DNA of 40,398 bases from Thioalkalivibrio sp. (GCA_007116035.1 SKJG01000107.1:1-40398), one strand, 5' to 3'; positions 24,001 to 32,635 are shown, counted from the stretch's first letter. Numbers and translations are program-made. The notes: generated by a model from the letters alone, not told the origin.

Positions 24001-24362
24001 CAGGTGGTGCCCGTGCGCAGGAACCGGGTGGCGATCTCGCCCGAGTCGATGTCTTTCTGGTCGCCCCAGGCGCCGCGCACGTAGGAGGCCAGGTTGCGGT
24101 CGCGACGGCTGCGGTCGCCGTCGCGCGCGGCGGCGTTGAAGGTGAGCCACTGCGGCGGTACCAGCAATGCGCCGAGGGCGTCGAGCAGGGTGGACTTGCC
24201 CGAGCCGGACCGGCCGACGAACAGGAACCCGTCCTCGGCGATCGTGATGTCGTGCAGGTCCGAGAAGGTGCCCCAGTTCAACACCTGCAGCCGGCGCATC
24301 CGGAACTGCTGGCGCCGCTGCAGCGCGGTCACGTCGACGAAAAAGTCGGTTTGGCCTCTCAT
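20997..24362 (-). CDS. jetC: Wadjet SMC-like ATPase JetC
   Basis: 1121 residues. The N-terminal ATPase half has VLNWGTFSDLHDITI and Walker A GRSGSGKSTLLDAL near residue 50. A long charged coiled-coil region follows. The C-terminal half has an ABC-type signature, GAGKSGGQREKLA (near residue 1016), and Walker B GPVVLDEAFGKAD. This is the MukB/SMC-like motor that, with JetA and JetB, recognises and extrudes circular plasmid DNA. Its ATG shares an ATGA overlap with the jetB stop, so the two are translationally coupled. All key ATPase motifs look intact. Confidence 0.93.
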   Translation of the reverse strand: MRGQTDFFVDVTALQRRQQFRMRRLQVLNWGTFSDLHDITIAEDGFLFVGRSGSGKSTLLDALGALLVPPQWLTFNAAARDGDRSRRDRNLASYVRGAWGDQKDIDSGEIATRFLRTGTTWSALALTFANAEGREISLIQLYWLRGTQAANSDVRRHYMVAERGFDIAGELQDFDLDVRALKNALPDVEHYGDTFRGYAERFRRLLGIESELALKLLHKTQSAKNLGDLNSFLREFMLESPESFAAADRLVAEFAELDAAHQEVVTVRRQVDTLVPAREQHERMLALGNRIEAQERLLQAIDGYAEGTRADLLSRAIEELKTRDEGLAGEERQTAERHTAQRALLRDLEDQHRERGGHRIETLEEERSRAQEQRDERMKRRGQVEAACRVMDWTLPDNAHAFSERLTEARSLVEGWRDRQEAADARRDDLRDRNAELEREFTEVRREIDAMERQPSNIPAHMLELRRGMVTELGWSEADLPFVGELIQVKETAAGWQGAIERVLHGFALSLLVDERRYAAVSGYINDTHLGTRAVYYRVGDERPTDLAQPRPNSLWHKLELRETSYLPWLQAELLRRFDYACVDNLRDFRQETRALTRQGQVRHGRDRHEKDDRWAVDDRRRWVLGFDNRQKLALYRQRAQELGLALAEIGQALRALKEEREAEQRRYDACMVLSNLDWQAIDVAGTLDRIRDIETQLHELREGNRELRDLGERIETQRSAVDQTEARLQQLRIERGTAQNDLTRRVQERAAVLERLTDCIHPAPPEQEALTERFAAKGMLSLANLDERRRQVERAIQEELTELRAERADSVKRIERAFAGFLSQWPQESADLDASIDAAPDFMALLQRLEHDGLPRHEQRFFDLLKEQSTENLAALNAHILQARKDIHVRMETVNEGLADAEFNPGTHLQIEISDRHLQDVREFREQVQQVLGHVWQLDRAGAEQRFLTLRQLVRRLGGDEPEHRHWREQVLDVRLHVEFIGRELDAEGNEIEIYRSGAGKSGGQREKLATTCLAAALRYQLGGSEGGLPVYGPVVLDEAFGKADNEFTELAMRIFEKFGFQMIVATPLKSVMTLEPFIGGACFVDIADRRRSATLPIEYDNEQRRLRLPASARGEELPA

Positions 24363-25066
24363 TCGTCGTCTCGCTGCGCGGGTGCCGGTGTCGCTGTAGC
24401 GCGCGCCGCCGCGTAGGTCCGGACCAGAGCGGCGACTTCCTCGGCACTGAACAGCAACTTCAGCGTGGGGGAGATCTCGAAGCGGTCCTCGCTGCCGCGG
24501 ATCGCACTGATCAGGCTGTTTTTCTTCACCTTCTCGATCGCGGCGTTCGCGCGCCGGTCGAATCCGGCCTGGTCGGTGCTCAGTGCGTGTTCGAACAGCC
24601 GCATCTGGTCCAGCATTTCGGACGCGGCCACCACCGCCCGTTCGCCGCGCAGGTCGGCCTCGGCCAGCAACTGGCGCAGGTAGAGGAGCAGCACGGATTC
24701 GAGGAAGGTCAGCCGGGTGCGCCGCAGCAGGATCGGGGCCTCCAGTTCCCCGGTGTCCGCCTGTCGGACGAAGGCCACCTGGGCATCGGTATCGACCACG
24801 AGCTCCAGGAACAGGTCGGCCAGGCGGGACTGCACCTGTTCCCGGTAGCGCAGCAGCACCGGCCAGAGGCGCCCGTGCCGACGGCCGTCCAGAGAGGGAC
24901 CGGACAGCAGTTGCACCAGCAGTCTTCGGGCTTCCGCCGGCAGTTCGCCGGTGTCGCCGGGGTACAGGGCCTGCGGCCCCTCGGACTCAGCCCCGGGGCG
25001 GTCGCCTTCTAACGGCGGGCTTGCGTCGGCAGTACCGACAGATTCTGTATCATGCCACTCGTTCAT
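24359..25066 (-). CDS. jetB: Wadjet subunit JetB (DUF4194)
   Basis: 235 residues from the ATG at 25066 (MNEWHDTES), 17 bases inside the end of jetA; the longer open frame upstream would lie over jetA. The body is typical of DUF4194/MukE-like accessory proteins: an ARRLLVQLLSGPSLD start, then RLTFLESVLLLYLRQLLAEA, and winged-helix-like segments toward FEISPTLKLLFSAEEVAAL. The first 40 residues are acidic, disordered linker. JetB bridges JetA and the JetC motor. Confidence 0.9.
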   Translation of the reverse strand: MNEWHDTESVGTADASPPLEGDRPGAESEGPQALYPGDTGELPAEARRLLVQLLSGPSLDGRRHGRLWPVLLRYREQVQSRLADLFLELVVDTDAQVAFVRQADTGELEAPILLRRTRLTFLESVLLLYLRQLLAEADLRGERAVVAASEMLDQMRLFEHALSTDQAGFDRRANAAIEKVKKNSLISAIRGSEDRFEISPTLKLLFSAEEVAALVRTYAAARATATPAPAQRDDE

Positions 25067-26510
25067 GTTTACCGCGTACAAAGTAGATGCGTGGGATATG
25101 CGCGCAGCGCGCGACTCCGTCGAGACCCGTCCAGCAGACGCGGTCTCTGACTTCGGAGGGGATACCCTCCCGGGATGCCAGCGCCAGCAGACCGACAATG
25201 GTGCCGAGCCCCTGCTCCGCCGGGTAGTGTTCGATCACGTCGGCCACCGAGACCTGCTCGTGCCGCGCCAGCAGGGCATCGACCTGTTGGCGCAGGCGCC
25301 GGAAATCGATCTCGGACTGAGCCAGCAGTTCACCCACCGCCTCGAGCGAAATCTCGGCCTGGCTGGCGGTGGCGATGCCGCCCTCGACCCGGTCCAGGCT
25401 GGGATCATGCAACTGCCATTGTGCCAGTGAACGCAGGTTCGCGCTGGTGAGGTGCAGTTCGTGGCCGATGTCGTCGGTGGGCCGGAAATGCTCCTTGACC
25501 TCCAGCGCCGATCGCTGGGCCTGGCGGAGCAGCCGGTTCAGCCGACGTTGCTCTTGGTAGGCGCGGCTCTGCACGAACTGCTTGAGCCCGCGCGCAAACT
25601 GCTGGAACACCTCGTGCACTTCGCCGCCGTTATCGAGCAGGACGCGGGTGACTTGCATCAGGAACCGGCGCTCCCGCCGATCGAGCCGTCGGGCGAAGTC
25701 GCGGGTCAGCACCCGGTCGAGTGCCTCCTCGAAGTCCAGCGTCTGTTCCGGATCGGTGAGCAGGCGCCAGAAGGCCCGAAAAGTCCGGCCGGCATCGCTC
25801 TCGGCGACGAGGTCGACCCCGGAAAAGACCTTCTCCAGCACTTCGCCCCGGCTGCCCTCGTTCTCCACGATCTGTTCGCGAAGGCTGCGGTTCAGGGTCT
25901 GGAACTCGTCACGCACGCGCCGGAAGTCGTTGGCCAGCTCCTGTGCCAACGCGAGGATCTCGCGGGTCCGCTCCAGCGCACGCTCCTCGGGCAGCGGTTC
26001 GACCCGGCCCGACCGGACGGCCTCGATCTCCTCATCCAGACGGGCACGCTCGCGCAGCAGCGCGTCGATGCGCACCTGCGGGTCGGTTTCGGTCTGCTCC
26101 GCAAGCTGACGCAGCTGGTCGATCACCAGCGACAGCCGGGTTTCGGTCGCGAAGGCGCGTCGCTCGCTCAGGCCCTGGATAAACTGGAGCGCGCGCACGG
26201 CGGAGGCGCTGAGTTCGTACTCCTCTTCGCTCGCACCCGGCTGGAACGAGCGCATCAGGTAGCCCGTGCGCAGCCAGTTGCCGAGATACGCCTCGGCCGT
26301 CTGGGGCAGGTCGATGCCCTGAGCACGCAACTGTTCGAGATCCTGGCGCAGCCGCTCGAGCAGAATGGAACTGGGCAGTCGCCGTTCCTTGTCCAGCAGG
26401 TGGACCTGCAGGAGCCCCAATGCGGCCGGGGCATGGTCTAGCGCCAGCAACGCCCACGCGGATTCCCGCCGCAGGCGCTGATTGACCAGGACTTGTTGCG
26501 CAGCCTTCAT
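25050..26510 (-). CDS. jetA: Wadjet kleisin-like subunit JetA (DUF3375)
   Basis: 486 residues, matching DUF3375/MukF-like JetA. An N-terminal helical region (AWALLALDHAPAALGLLQVHLLDKERRLPSS) is followed by GNWLRTGYLMRSF. Long coiled stretches come next, with ALERTREILALAQELANDFRRVRDEF, and then a C-terminal winged-helix-like part. It is the kleisin that links the JetC heads. It is the first gene of a minus-strand operon jetA-jetB-jetC-jetD with overlapping genes. The ATG follows AAGGGAAG. All four subunits are present with no visible lesion, so the system may be active. Confidence 0.92.
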   Translation of the reverse strand: MKAAQQVLVNQRLRRESAWALLALDHAPAALGLLQVHLLDKERRLPSSILLERLRQDLEQLRAQGIDLPQTAEAYLGNWLRTGYLMRSFQPGASEEEYELSASAVRALQFIQGLSERRAFATETRLSLVIDQLRQLAEQTETDPQVRIDALLRERARLDEEIEAVRSGRVEPLPEERALERTREILALAQELANDFRRVRDEFQTLNRSLREQIVENEGSRGEVLEKVFSGVDLVAESDAGRTFRAFWRLLTDPEQTLDFEEALDRVLTRDFARRLDRRERRFLMQVTRVLLDNGGEVHEVFQQFARGLKQFVQSRAYQEQRRLNRLLRQAQRSALEVKEHFRPTDDIGHELHLTSANLRSLAQWQLHDPSLDRVEGGIATASQAEISLEAVGELLAQSEIDFRRLRQQVDALLARHEQVSVADVIEHYPAEQGLGTIVGLLALASREGIPSEVRDRVCWTGLDGVARCAHIPRIYFVRGKHERVA

Positions 26511-26848
26511 TCAGGCTTCCCTTGCACCTTCACTGGCAGAACAGACCGTTGGCTTTAAGGATGACAACAGGACTGCCGTTAATCGGTATAGGGTCCATTT
26601 TTACAGAAGCTTTCCGACCGTGTGTGCGATCGCCCATTTGGTTGGGAACACTCGGTCCGCCGCCGGCATAAACCATGACCTCCGGGGTTGCCCGTTGGGC
26701 GACCCGGCGCCCGCGCTGTGGCACCAAAAGGTGCGCAGGCGTCAGGAACGAAGCGCGAACCGGAATGCGGCGGGCGGCGCCAGCAGGTCGATCGATGCTG
26801 TGCGCGCTGCGGTTGGGATCGGGCTGAAACCCACCGCGACTGCGAGGA
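26511..26848. other. Intergenic region upstream of jetABCD
   Basis: This 338-base stretch between jetA and the next gene should hold the jet promoter. Frames here show no protein I recognise. The part nearest jetA (26530-26650) looks less GC-rich than the surroundings and might be a decayed mobile-element end, but I found no inverted repeats to support that. I cannot place a convincing promoter. Confidence 0.4.
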
Positions 26849-27373
26849 TCAATGCAGCACGCCGTCACCGTCGCTGCGCTCCCCTGGCTGTGGCAACAGT
26901 GCCGCGAACCCCTGTACAGACTCGGTGACGAGCCGGAAGCGCGGTTCGGCGAAGGTTTTCTTCCGTTTCGAGATGCCCTTCGGCTTCAACGGGGCCTGCG
27001 CCACCCAGGATCCTCGGACGGTTTCCAATGCGAACGAAACGAAATCGACGGCGTAGGGCGACGCCTCGATCGATCCGTATTGTTCGAGGATTTCCTGGTA
27101 TTTGCCCACCTTGTCCGGTGGCAGCCCCCAGGCTTCCATGACCGTGAAGACGAAGTCTGCGTCCTCCCGGTAGGCAGCCTGGCGCACCTGTTCGGCGGAA
27201 GTATCCTGGACGTCTCCATCGGCGGTATTGAGCACGACGATTTTGATCGTCCGTTTCTCCGAGGACCCGACGAAGGCGATGGGGTGCAAGCTCTCGTCGT
27301 CCTCGAGAAGAACCCGTGCCCGTTCGACCAGTGGCGCCACCATTTTCCAGTAGGCCTCGGGGATCGCGCTCAC
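26849..27373 (-). CDS. Hypothetical protein
   Basis: About 174 residues from a GTG at 27373 (VSAIPEAYWKMVAPLVERARVLL), which follows GGGGAC; the frame continues to 27505, but those codons look non-coding. Visible segments are IAFVGSSEKRTIKIVVLNT, FVFTVMEAWGLPP and SPYAVDFVSFALET. The order suggests a small alpha/beta protein, and the basic C-terminus (KPKGISKRKK) may bind nucleic acid. I do not recognise the family. It is transcribed away from the AraC-type gene and toward jetA. Confidence 0.6.
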   Translation of the reverse strand: MSAIPEAYWKMVAPLVERARVLLEDDESLHPIAFVGSSEKRTIKIVVLNTADGDVQDTSAEQVRQAAYREDADFVFTVMEAWGLPPDKVGKYQEILEQYGSIEASPYAVDFVSFALETVRGSWVAQAPLKPKGISKRKKTFAEPRFRLVTESVQGFAALLPQPGERSDGDGVLH

Positions 27374-27636
27374 AGTCTGTCCCCGGCACCTTCGAAGTCC
27401 TTCGTTCCGGTAATGCGAGTCTCCGGCGTCGGCATGGATGCGTCTGGGTTTCTGACGGGTGTCTGCCGAATTCCTGCTGTGTTTCGTTCTCTCATGAGTT
27501 ATCACTGCGGCAAGGGTGTTTTCGAATGATGGACCCGAGTCTACACGATGGGCTCGGGACCCGACGGAGTATGGAAGGAAGGCGTCTTTGCTTCACGTGC
27601 CGGGATGGCCTATACACCCACGACGGGGTGAAGAAG

Positions 27637-28551
27637 ATGCCCAAAGGACAGCCGAACATTCTGGAGTCCTACGCCCGGGGACGCCGGGTGCCGCGTCTGC
27701 AGGAGGCGCGTCAGGCCCCGACCGTGCCCATCGCCATGTTGGAAAGTTCGCAGCCGTCCGGAACCTTCGAGGTGCCGGCAGTCAGTGACCTCGTGCTGAG
27801 CCAATCCGTCGGCCGCCCGTTTCGCTATGTCTGCGATCTCGGTGCCGGGCGCTTCTCCGGACAAACCCAGCCGATGGATTTCGTGGCGGTCGCCCCGGGC
27901 GTCTCGACCTGGTGCGAAGTAGCCGAGCCCGCCAACCTGCGGTTCATGGGGATTCCCGGCGAGTTGGCCTGCGCCTGCCTGGAGCGCGATGCCGACGACC
28001 CGCTGGATTTCGGCCTCGTCCACACCTGCCATCACGGCGACCCGCTGATCGCTCAGGGGCTGGATCTCCTGTGGCAGGAACTGGGCCGCCGCGACCCCGC
28101 CGCCCGGCTCTTCGTGGATAGCATGATGAGCGCTCTGGTGATCCGTCTGGCCCGGTTGTCCGATCAGCGCACCGAAGCCGATGATCTGCGCGGCGGACTC
28201 GCCCCGTACCAGTCGGCGCGGGTTGTCGACTACATGCAGACCCACCTCGACCAACGCATCACGCTCGCCGAACTTGCCGCCATCTGCGACCTGTCGCCCT
28301 GGCACTTTTCCCGAGCCTTCCGCGAGACCCACGGCCACCCGCCGCATCGCTACCTGACCCGGCTGCGCATCCAGCGGGCGCGTGAACTGCTGGAGCGCTC
28401 GCCGCTGTCGATCACCGCGATCGCGATGGCCACGGGCTACTCGCCACAACAACTCGTCCGCCACTTCCGCCAGGCTACCGGCCTGCCCCCCAGCACATAC
28501 CGACGCCTGCACCAGGAGCGCCCGCCCTCCACACCCGGGCCTGCCGCGTAA
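27637..28551 (+). CDS. AraC-family transcriptional regulator
   Basis: A 304-residue regulator. The C-terminal third is a double helix-turn-helix of AraC type: DQRITLAELAAICDLSPWHFSRAFRE, then PHRYLTRLRIQRARELL and ITAIAMATGYSPQQLVRHFRQATG. The N-terminal part is a sensing domain of unclear ligand. I chose the ATG at 27637 after GGGGTG; the open frame continues 107 codons upstream but lies over the divergent gene. Its target is not evident, and no adjacent gene is an obvious effector. Confidence 0.88.
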   Translation: MPKGQPNILESYARGRRVPRLQEARQAPTVPIAMLESSQPSGTFEVPAVSDLVLSQSVGRPFRYVCDLGAGRFSGQTQPMDFVAVAPGVSTWCEVAEPANLRFMGIPGELACACLERDADDPLDFGLVHTCHHGDPLIAQGLDLLWQELGRRDPAARLFVDSMMSALVIRLARLSDQRTEADDLRGGLAPYQSARVVDYMQTHLDQRITLAELAAICDLSPWHFSRAFRETHGHPPHRYLTRLRIQRARELLERSPLSITAIAMATGYSPQQLVRHFRQATGLPPSTYRRLHQERPPSTPGPAA

Positions 28552-28563
28552 GAAGACGCCGGA

Positions 28564-28614
28564 ACCCCGGGGTCGGACCAAGCCAGGCTGTCCGACCCCG
28601 CTGGGGTGTTTTTT
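28564..28614 (+). terminator. Strong intrinsic terminator after the AraC-type gene
   Basis: A long stem pairs GGGGTCGGAC (28569-28578) with GTCCGACCCC (28590-28599), extended outside by ACCCC/GGGGT, and ends in T's at 28609-28614. It touches the stop of the convergent gene at 28613. GTCGGAC-type sequences recur near 19820 and 35580. Confidence 0.85.
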
Positions 28615-28909
28615 AGAGAAGGAGGAGCAGCAGGTGGTAGGAGAGGCCGCCGAGGATGGCGCTGATGAAGTAGAAGCGGCTTACGGGGAACAGGGCAATG
28701 GGGATTGCGATCAGCATGGCGAGCATGAGGCGGGGCCATACGAGCTGTGATGCGAGAATCGTGAGCAGGGACCATTCCTTGAAAAACATGATGACGGTGC
28801 CGCCGCCGAGGGTCACCAGCCCAGTCAGTGCGAGCCAGCCGAAATAGCGGGCGAGGAAGGCGGGGAAGCCCGTCACGATGCGGGTCGGGATGCTGCGGAC
28901 GCGGGACAT
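28613..28909 (-). CDS. Small membrane protein of unknown function
   Basis: A 98-residue protein from the ATG at 28909. After a basic start (MSRVRSIPTRI) come three hydrophobic stretches: FGWLALTGLVTLGGGTVIMFF, LILLMLAMLIAIPIAL-like residues in the middle, and a Leu-rich end. It is probably an inner-membrane protein of three spans. No family is recognised. It is the last gene of a minus-strand run after the MOSC gene. Confidence 0.65.
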   Translation of the reverse strand: MSRVRSIPTRIVTGFPAFLARYFGWLALTGLVTLGGGTVIMFFKEWSLLTILASQLVWPRLMLAMLIAIPIALFPVSRFYFISAILGGLSYHLLLLLL

Positions 28910-28977
28910 CAATCGGTTCCTGGAGCCGGCGGTTACCGCGCGGATTGTGCCACGAGGCGCCATGCTTCGGCCGCGTC

Positions 28978-29559
28978 TCAGGGTGCCCTGCGGGGAAGTA
29001 CCGTGACCGTGTCGCCAACGCGAAGGATACCTCCGGCCAAGACCCGCGCGGTGACTCCGCCGTGACCGCGCATGGCGTTGTATCCGCCCGGTCCCAGCGT
29101 GCTTTCCATGCGAGAACAGGGTTCGCAGGTTCCCGTGATTTCGAGCTGGACCTCGGTGCCAATGCACAGCACGAGTGGTGCATCGGCGAACAAAGAGGCT
29201 GCTGCGAGTAGGTTGATCCCGGAGACCACCAGGTTGCGGCGCAGCATCGCCGGATCGATGTGCGGATGACCGGTCAGCGCCGCAACCACGGGCAGGTGTT
29301 CGGCCTGGATGAGCGTCACCTGGCGCTTGCTGGGTCCGCTGCGGCGCGCTTTCGCTTCCGCCATGTGATCCCCCTGGAGTCCGCGATCGACAATGGCGAG
29401 CGCCTCGTGCGCTTTCTCGAGCGTTCCCCGCCGCTCTGCGCGCAGGAGGATGCGATCGAGACGCCCGGGACGGGGAAACTGATTGCACAGGGTGCGCAGA
29501 TCGGGCGTGGCGGCGGGACGGGATCGAGTCATAGGCCAAGGATACGCATGTTTTTTCAT
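28978..29559 (-). CDS. MOSC-domain protein
   Basis: A 193-residue protein with the C-terminal domain of molybdenum cofactor sulfurases. The conserved Cys lies in TGTCEPCSRMES, preceded by RRNLVVSGINLLA and followed by GGVTARVLAGG and VGDTVTVL. MOSC proteins handle sulfur or molybdenum cofactor ligands; YiiM-like members are involved in detoxification. The ATG at 29559 follows GGGAGG; an in-frame ATG at 29532 is the alternative. It lies 56 bases after the AbrB-family transporter gene in a shared operon. Confidence 0.85.
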   Translation of the reverse strand: MKKHAYPWPMTRSRPAATPDLRTLCNQFPRPGRLDRILLRAERRGTLEKAHEALAIVDRGLQGDHMAEAKARRSGPSKRQVTLIQAEHLPVVAALTGHPHIDPAMLRRNLVVSGINLLAAASLFADAPLVLCIGTEVQLEITGTCEPCSRMESTLGPGGYNAMRGHGGVTARVLAGGILRVGDTVTVLPRRAP

Positions 29560-29615
29560 GTCGGTGCGCCTCCCGGAAGGTTGCCTTTGCGCGCTGCGGC
29601 TGTGCCTCGGGCGCC

Positions 29616-30740
29616 CTAATGCTGCCGGGACCAGCGGCGCCGGGCGTAGCGGTCGAGCAGGGTGAAGGCGAGCGGTGCGGCGAGCATGATCGCGGCGATC
29701 CGCAGCACGTGCAGGGTCGAGACCATCGCGGTATCGATCCCGAGCGACAGGGCGATCAGCCCCATTTCCACCAGGCCGCCCGGCACCAGGGCCAGCATCA
29801 GTGCCATCGGATCGACGCCCACCCGTTCCGCGAAGAGGATCGCCGCGAGCCACGACATGGCCAGCATGATCAACGCGGAGCCCGCACCGACCAGCAGGTA
29901 CGGCCAGACGCGGCGCAGGGTCACCCCGGCGAAGCGTGCTCCCAGTGCGGTCCCGACCACTACCTGGGCGGCGGCGATGAGTTCGAACGGGGGCGTGGCG
30001 GCGGTCCAGCCGGCCATGTGCACGCCTGCGCTGAGCAGCATCGGGCCGACCAGTGCTGCGGCCGGCAAGCGCAGGAGCCGGGCGAGCCCGTATCCGAGCA
30101 CCCCGCAACCCGCCATCAGAATCCCGTCGAACACCGGTGTGTCCAGCAGGCTGGCCGCGTCGGGCGGCAGGGTAGGGACATCGATGCCCCCGAGAACGCG
30201 AAAATAGAACGGGATCACGGCGACGATGACGAGGATCCGGGTGGCGTGCATCAGGGTGATGACGCGGCTGTCGGCGCCGTGCGCCTCGCCCGCCAGCGCC
30301 ATCTCAGTGATGCCGCCCGGCGCGCCGGAGAAGTAGGCAGCGACCCGATCCATGCCCACGCCGAAGCGAAAGAACGCCACCGCCAGGGCCATGGTCACCA
30401 CCAGAAAACCGAGCAGCACCAGCACCGCGCCGCTCCAGGCGGCGATGTGCGCGGTGATCTCCGGGGTGAACGCGGAACCCAGCATGACGCCGAGCACCGC
30501 AATCATCACCGTGCGCAGCGGCGATGGGATCGCCAGGCGGGCGCCGGCAAGACTTGCCAGGGTGACGGCGATCAGCGCGCCCAGCATCCACGCGAGCGGG
30601 GCCCCTGCCCACGCGAACAGCGCCCCGCCGGTGATGCCGATCCCGAGACCGGCCACGGTCCGCGAGCGCGTCGGTCGCAGCGGTTTGCCGACATCGTCGG
30701 TGAGGGCCGGCAGTGGGCCGAAGAGGTGCTTCCCGAACAT
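29616..30740 (-). CDS. AbrB-family membrane transporter (PF05145-like)
   Basis: A 374-residue polytopic membrane protein with about ten hydrophobic spans. It has two similar halves, each with the family pattern GxxLAxMLGALIAV / ALVGPMLLSAGVHM and GAPGGITEMALAGEAHG / LVPGGLVEMGLIALSLG. The family was once annotated as ammonia monooxygenase-like and is now described as AbrB-type putative transporters; the substrate is unknown. It starts 20 bases after the small gene at 30761-31033, so the two are likely co-transcribed. Confidence 0.85.
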   Translation of the reverse strand: MFGKHLFGPLPALTDDVGKPLRPTRSRTVAGLGIGITGGALFAWAGAPLAWMLGALIAVTLASLAGARLAIPSPLRTVMIAVLGVMLGSAFTPEITAHIAAWSGAVLVLLGFLVVTMALAVAFFRFGVGMDRVAAYFSGAPGGITEMALAGEAHGADSRVITLMHATRILVIVAVIPFYFRVLGGIDVPTLPPDAASLLDTPVFDGILMAGCGVLGYGLARLLRLPAAALVGPMLLSAGVHMAGWTAATPPFELIAAAQVVVGTALGARFAGVTLRRVWPYLLVGAGSALIMLAMSWLAAILFAERVGVDPMALMLALVPGGLVEMGLIALSLGIDTAMVSTLHVLRIAAIMLAAPLAFTLLDRYARRRWSRQH

Positions 30741-30760
30741 CCGATTGCCTTTGGGCGGAC

Positions 30761-31033
30761 TCAGTCGTCAGGCCGCGAGGGGATCGGGATCTCGACCCGT
30801 TCCTGGCGCATCAGCGACGGGTCATCGGGCGGCCGGATGTAGAAGCCGACAACCTCCTCCCCGCGGATCAGGATGGCCAGCCGGAAACGCTCCAGGTCAT
30901 GCGTGCGAACGCAAAGCCTCGCGTCGTCCTCGTCTTCGAACCAGAGGCAGGGCGCGTCGGCAGCCCTGGACCGCCAGCCCTGGAGCGACGGGTAGAAATG
31001 GACCTGGAGCCGGCCTGGAGGGTGATCGTTCAT
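30761..31033 (-). CDS. Small hypothetical protein
   Basis: A 90-residue soluble protein from the ATG at 31033 (MNDHPPGRLQVHFYPSL). It contains PCLWFEDEDDARLCVRTHD and GEEVVGFYIRPPDD, and could be a small alpha/beta domain. No family recognised. It heads the presumed operon with the AbrB transporter and MOSC genes. Confidence 0.6.
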   Translation of the reverse strand: MNDHPPGRLQVHFYPSLQGWRSRAADAPCLWFEDEDDARLCVRTHDLERFRLAILIRGEEVVGFYIRPPDDPSLMRQERVEIPIPSRPDD

Positions 31034-31468
31034 GTCATGCGTTCTCGAGCGGATGTGGCATGCATTCAGGTTAGCGGATTGAACCATCCCGGATCTGAGC
31101 CCGTTCTTTCGTAGGGTGCAATGACCGCGTATTGCGCCGCCAGCGAGTTTGAGTCGCGGTGCGCGCGAGTGTCCGCCGGGCTGAAGCACCGAGCAGACCG
31201 TGGGACCGAGGGTCTCGGTGTCGAAGCGTCACGCCGTGACCTTCACGTTGAGTGGCGTGCAGTGAGGACAAGCCGAAACCGACCGGCATCGCGGCGGGGA
31301 TTCATGGCCGTTGCGTTGCTATGATGCGGCCTTCACGTCACGCGGCCGGGAGCCGTTCATGAAGCTGCAGTCCGCGCGAAACCCAGGCTTACCCGGACCC
31401 GATGGTCTGGAACCTGTGCGCACGGCATTATTGCCGCAGCAATCCTGCTGAGCCCGCCCGGGTCGTCC
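31034..31468. other. Intergenic region between divergent genes
   Basis: This 435-base stretch should contain the divergent promoters of the 30761-31033 gene and the MFS gene. A 30-codon frame at 31359-31451 (MKLQSARNPG start) just upstream of the MFS gene has no clear support. I see no RNA gene, repeat or convincing promoter. Confidence 0.4.
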
Positions 31469-32635
31469 ATGCATCCAACCGGCTTTCAGATTTCCTACCG
31501 CGAAGTCGGTCTGCTGGCGCTTGCCCAGGCGATGCTGATGACGGGCACTTCGCTGCTGATCTCGACCTCGGCGCTGGTCGGACGCAACTTGTCGGCGGAC
31601 CCGGCGCTGGCCACCATCCCGCTCGGGCTGCAGTTTCTGGCGATGACACTGTCGACCATCCCGGCGTCACTGTTCATGGGGCGCTATGGGAGACGGGCTG
31701 GATTCCTGGTGGGTGTGAATCTGGGAATCGTTGGGACGCTGCTCGCCGGTTATGCGGTATTCATGAGCAGCTTTGTGCTCTTCTGCGTGGCGGCGGTGCT
31801 GCTGGGCAGCTTCAACGCAACCGGCCAGTTCTACCGTTTCGCGGCGGCCGAGGTGGCTTCCGAGGCCCTGCGTGCGCGGGCGATCGGGCTGGTGCTGGCC
31901 GGTGGTATTGTGGCCGCATTCATGGGCCCGAATCTGGCCGCCTGGACGCGCCACCTGGCAGGGCCGGAGTTCGCGGCAAGCTACCTGATTCTCGCAGGGC
32001 TCTACCTGGTGGGCTTAGCGGCCATTCTGCCGCTCAGCATCCCGATGCCGGCGCAGGTGAAACTGCGCTCAACCGGGCGGCCCGTACGCACGATCGCAGC
32101 GAGCCCGGTGTTCGCGATGGCCGTGATCGCCGCGACGGTGGGCTATGGGGTCATGAACCTGCTGATGGTGGCCACGCCGCTTTCGATGGAGGGATACCAC
32201 CACGGCTTCGAGGATGCTGCTTTTGTGATCCAGTGGCACGTCGTCGCGATGTTTCTGCCGTCGTTCTTCACCGGCGACCTGATTCGGCGCTTTGGCCTGC
32301 GCCGGATCCTGATCGTCGGCGTGCTGCTGAATCTCGCCTCCGTGGGCGTGAATTTCCACGGCCACGGGGTGGCCCACTACTGGTTCGCACTGGTGCTGCT
32401 CGGTGTCGGCTGGAATTTTCTGTTCATTGGCGGGACGACGCTGCTCACTCTGGCTTACCGCCCGGAGGAAAAGGCCAAGACCCAGGCGCTGAACGACTTC
32501 ATCGTATTCGGAACCGTCACCGTCACGGCCCTGGCCTCCGGCGCACTCCTGTCCACCCTCGGCTGGGTCGCGATCAACGCGCTGGTGATCCCTTTCCTGC
32601 TGGTCGTTCTCGTCCTGATCCTGCGCATTCGCTGA
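31469..32635 (+). CDS. MFS transporter
   Basis: A 388-residue membrane protein with about twelve hydrophobic spans in two halves. A typical loop, FMGRYGRRAGFLVG, lies between spans 2 and 3 and a matching one, GDLIRRFGLRRILIVG, in the second half. This is a major facilitator of unknown substrate. The start at 31469 has a weak ribosome site, so it may be slightly misplaced. A REP-like palindrome lies after its end. Confidence 0.85.
   Translation: MHPTGFQISYREVGLLALAQAMLMTGTSLLISTSALVGRNLSADPALATIPLGLQFLAMTLSTIPASLFMGRYGRRAGFLVGVNLGIVGTLLAGYAVFMSSFVLFCVAAVLLGSFNATGQFYRFAAAEVASEALRARAIGLVLAGGIVAAFMGPNLAAWTRHLAGPEFAASYLILAGLYLVGLAAILPLSIPMPAQVKLRSTGRPVRTIAASPVFAMAVIAATVGYGVMNLLMVATPLSMEGYHHGFEDAAFVIQWHVVAMFLPSFFTGDLIRRFGLRRILIVGVLLNLASVGVNFHGHGVAHYWFALVLLGVGWNFLFIGGTTLLTLAYRPEEKAKTQALNDFIVFGTVTVTALASGALLSTLGWVAINALVIPFLLVVLVLILRIR

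Noticed and set aside
29619-30842. 407-codon open frame on the plus strand
   Set aside because: It is antisense to the AbrB-type transporter and its translation is low-complexity His/Gly/Arg-rich, without domain features.
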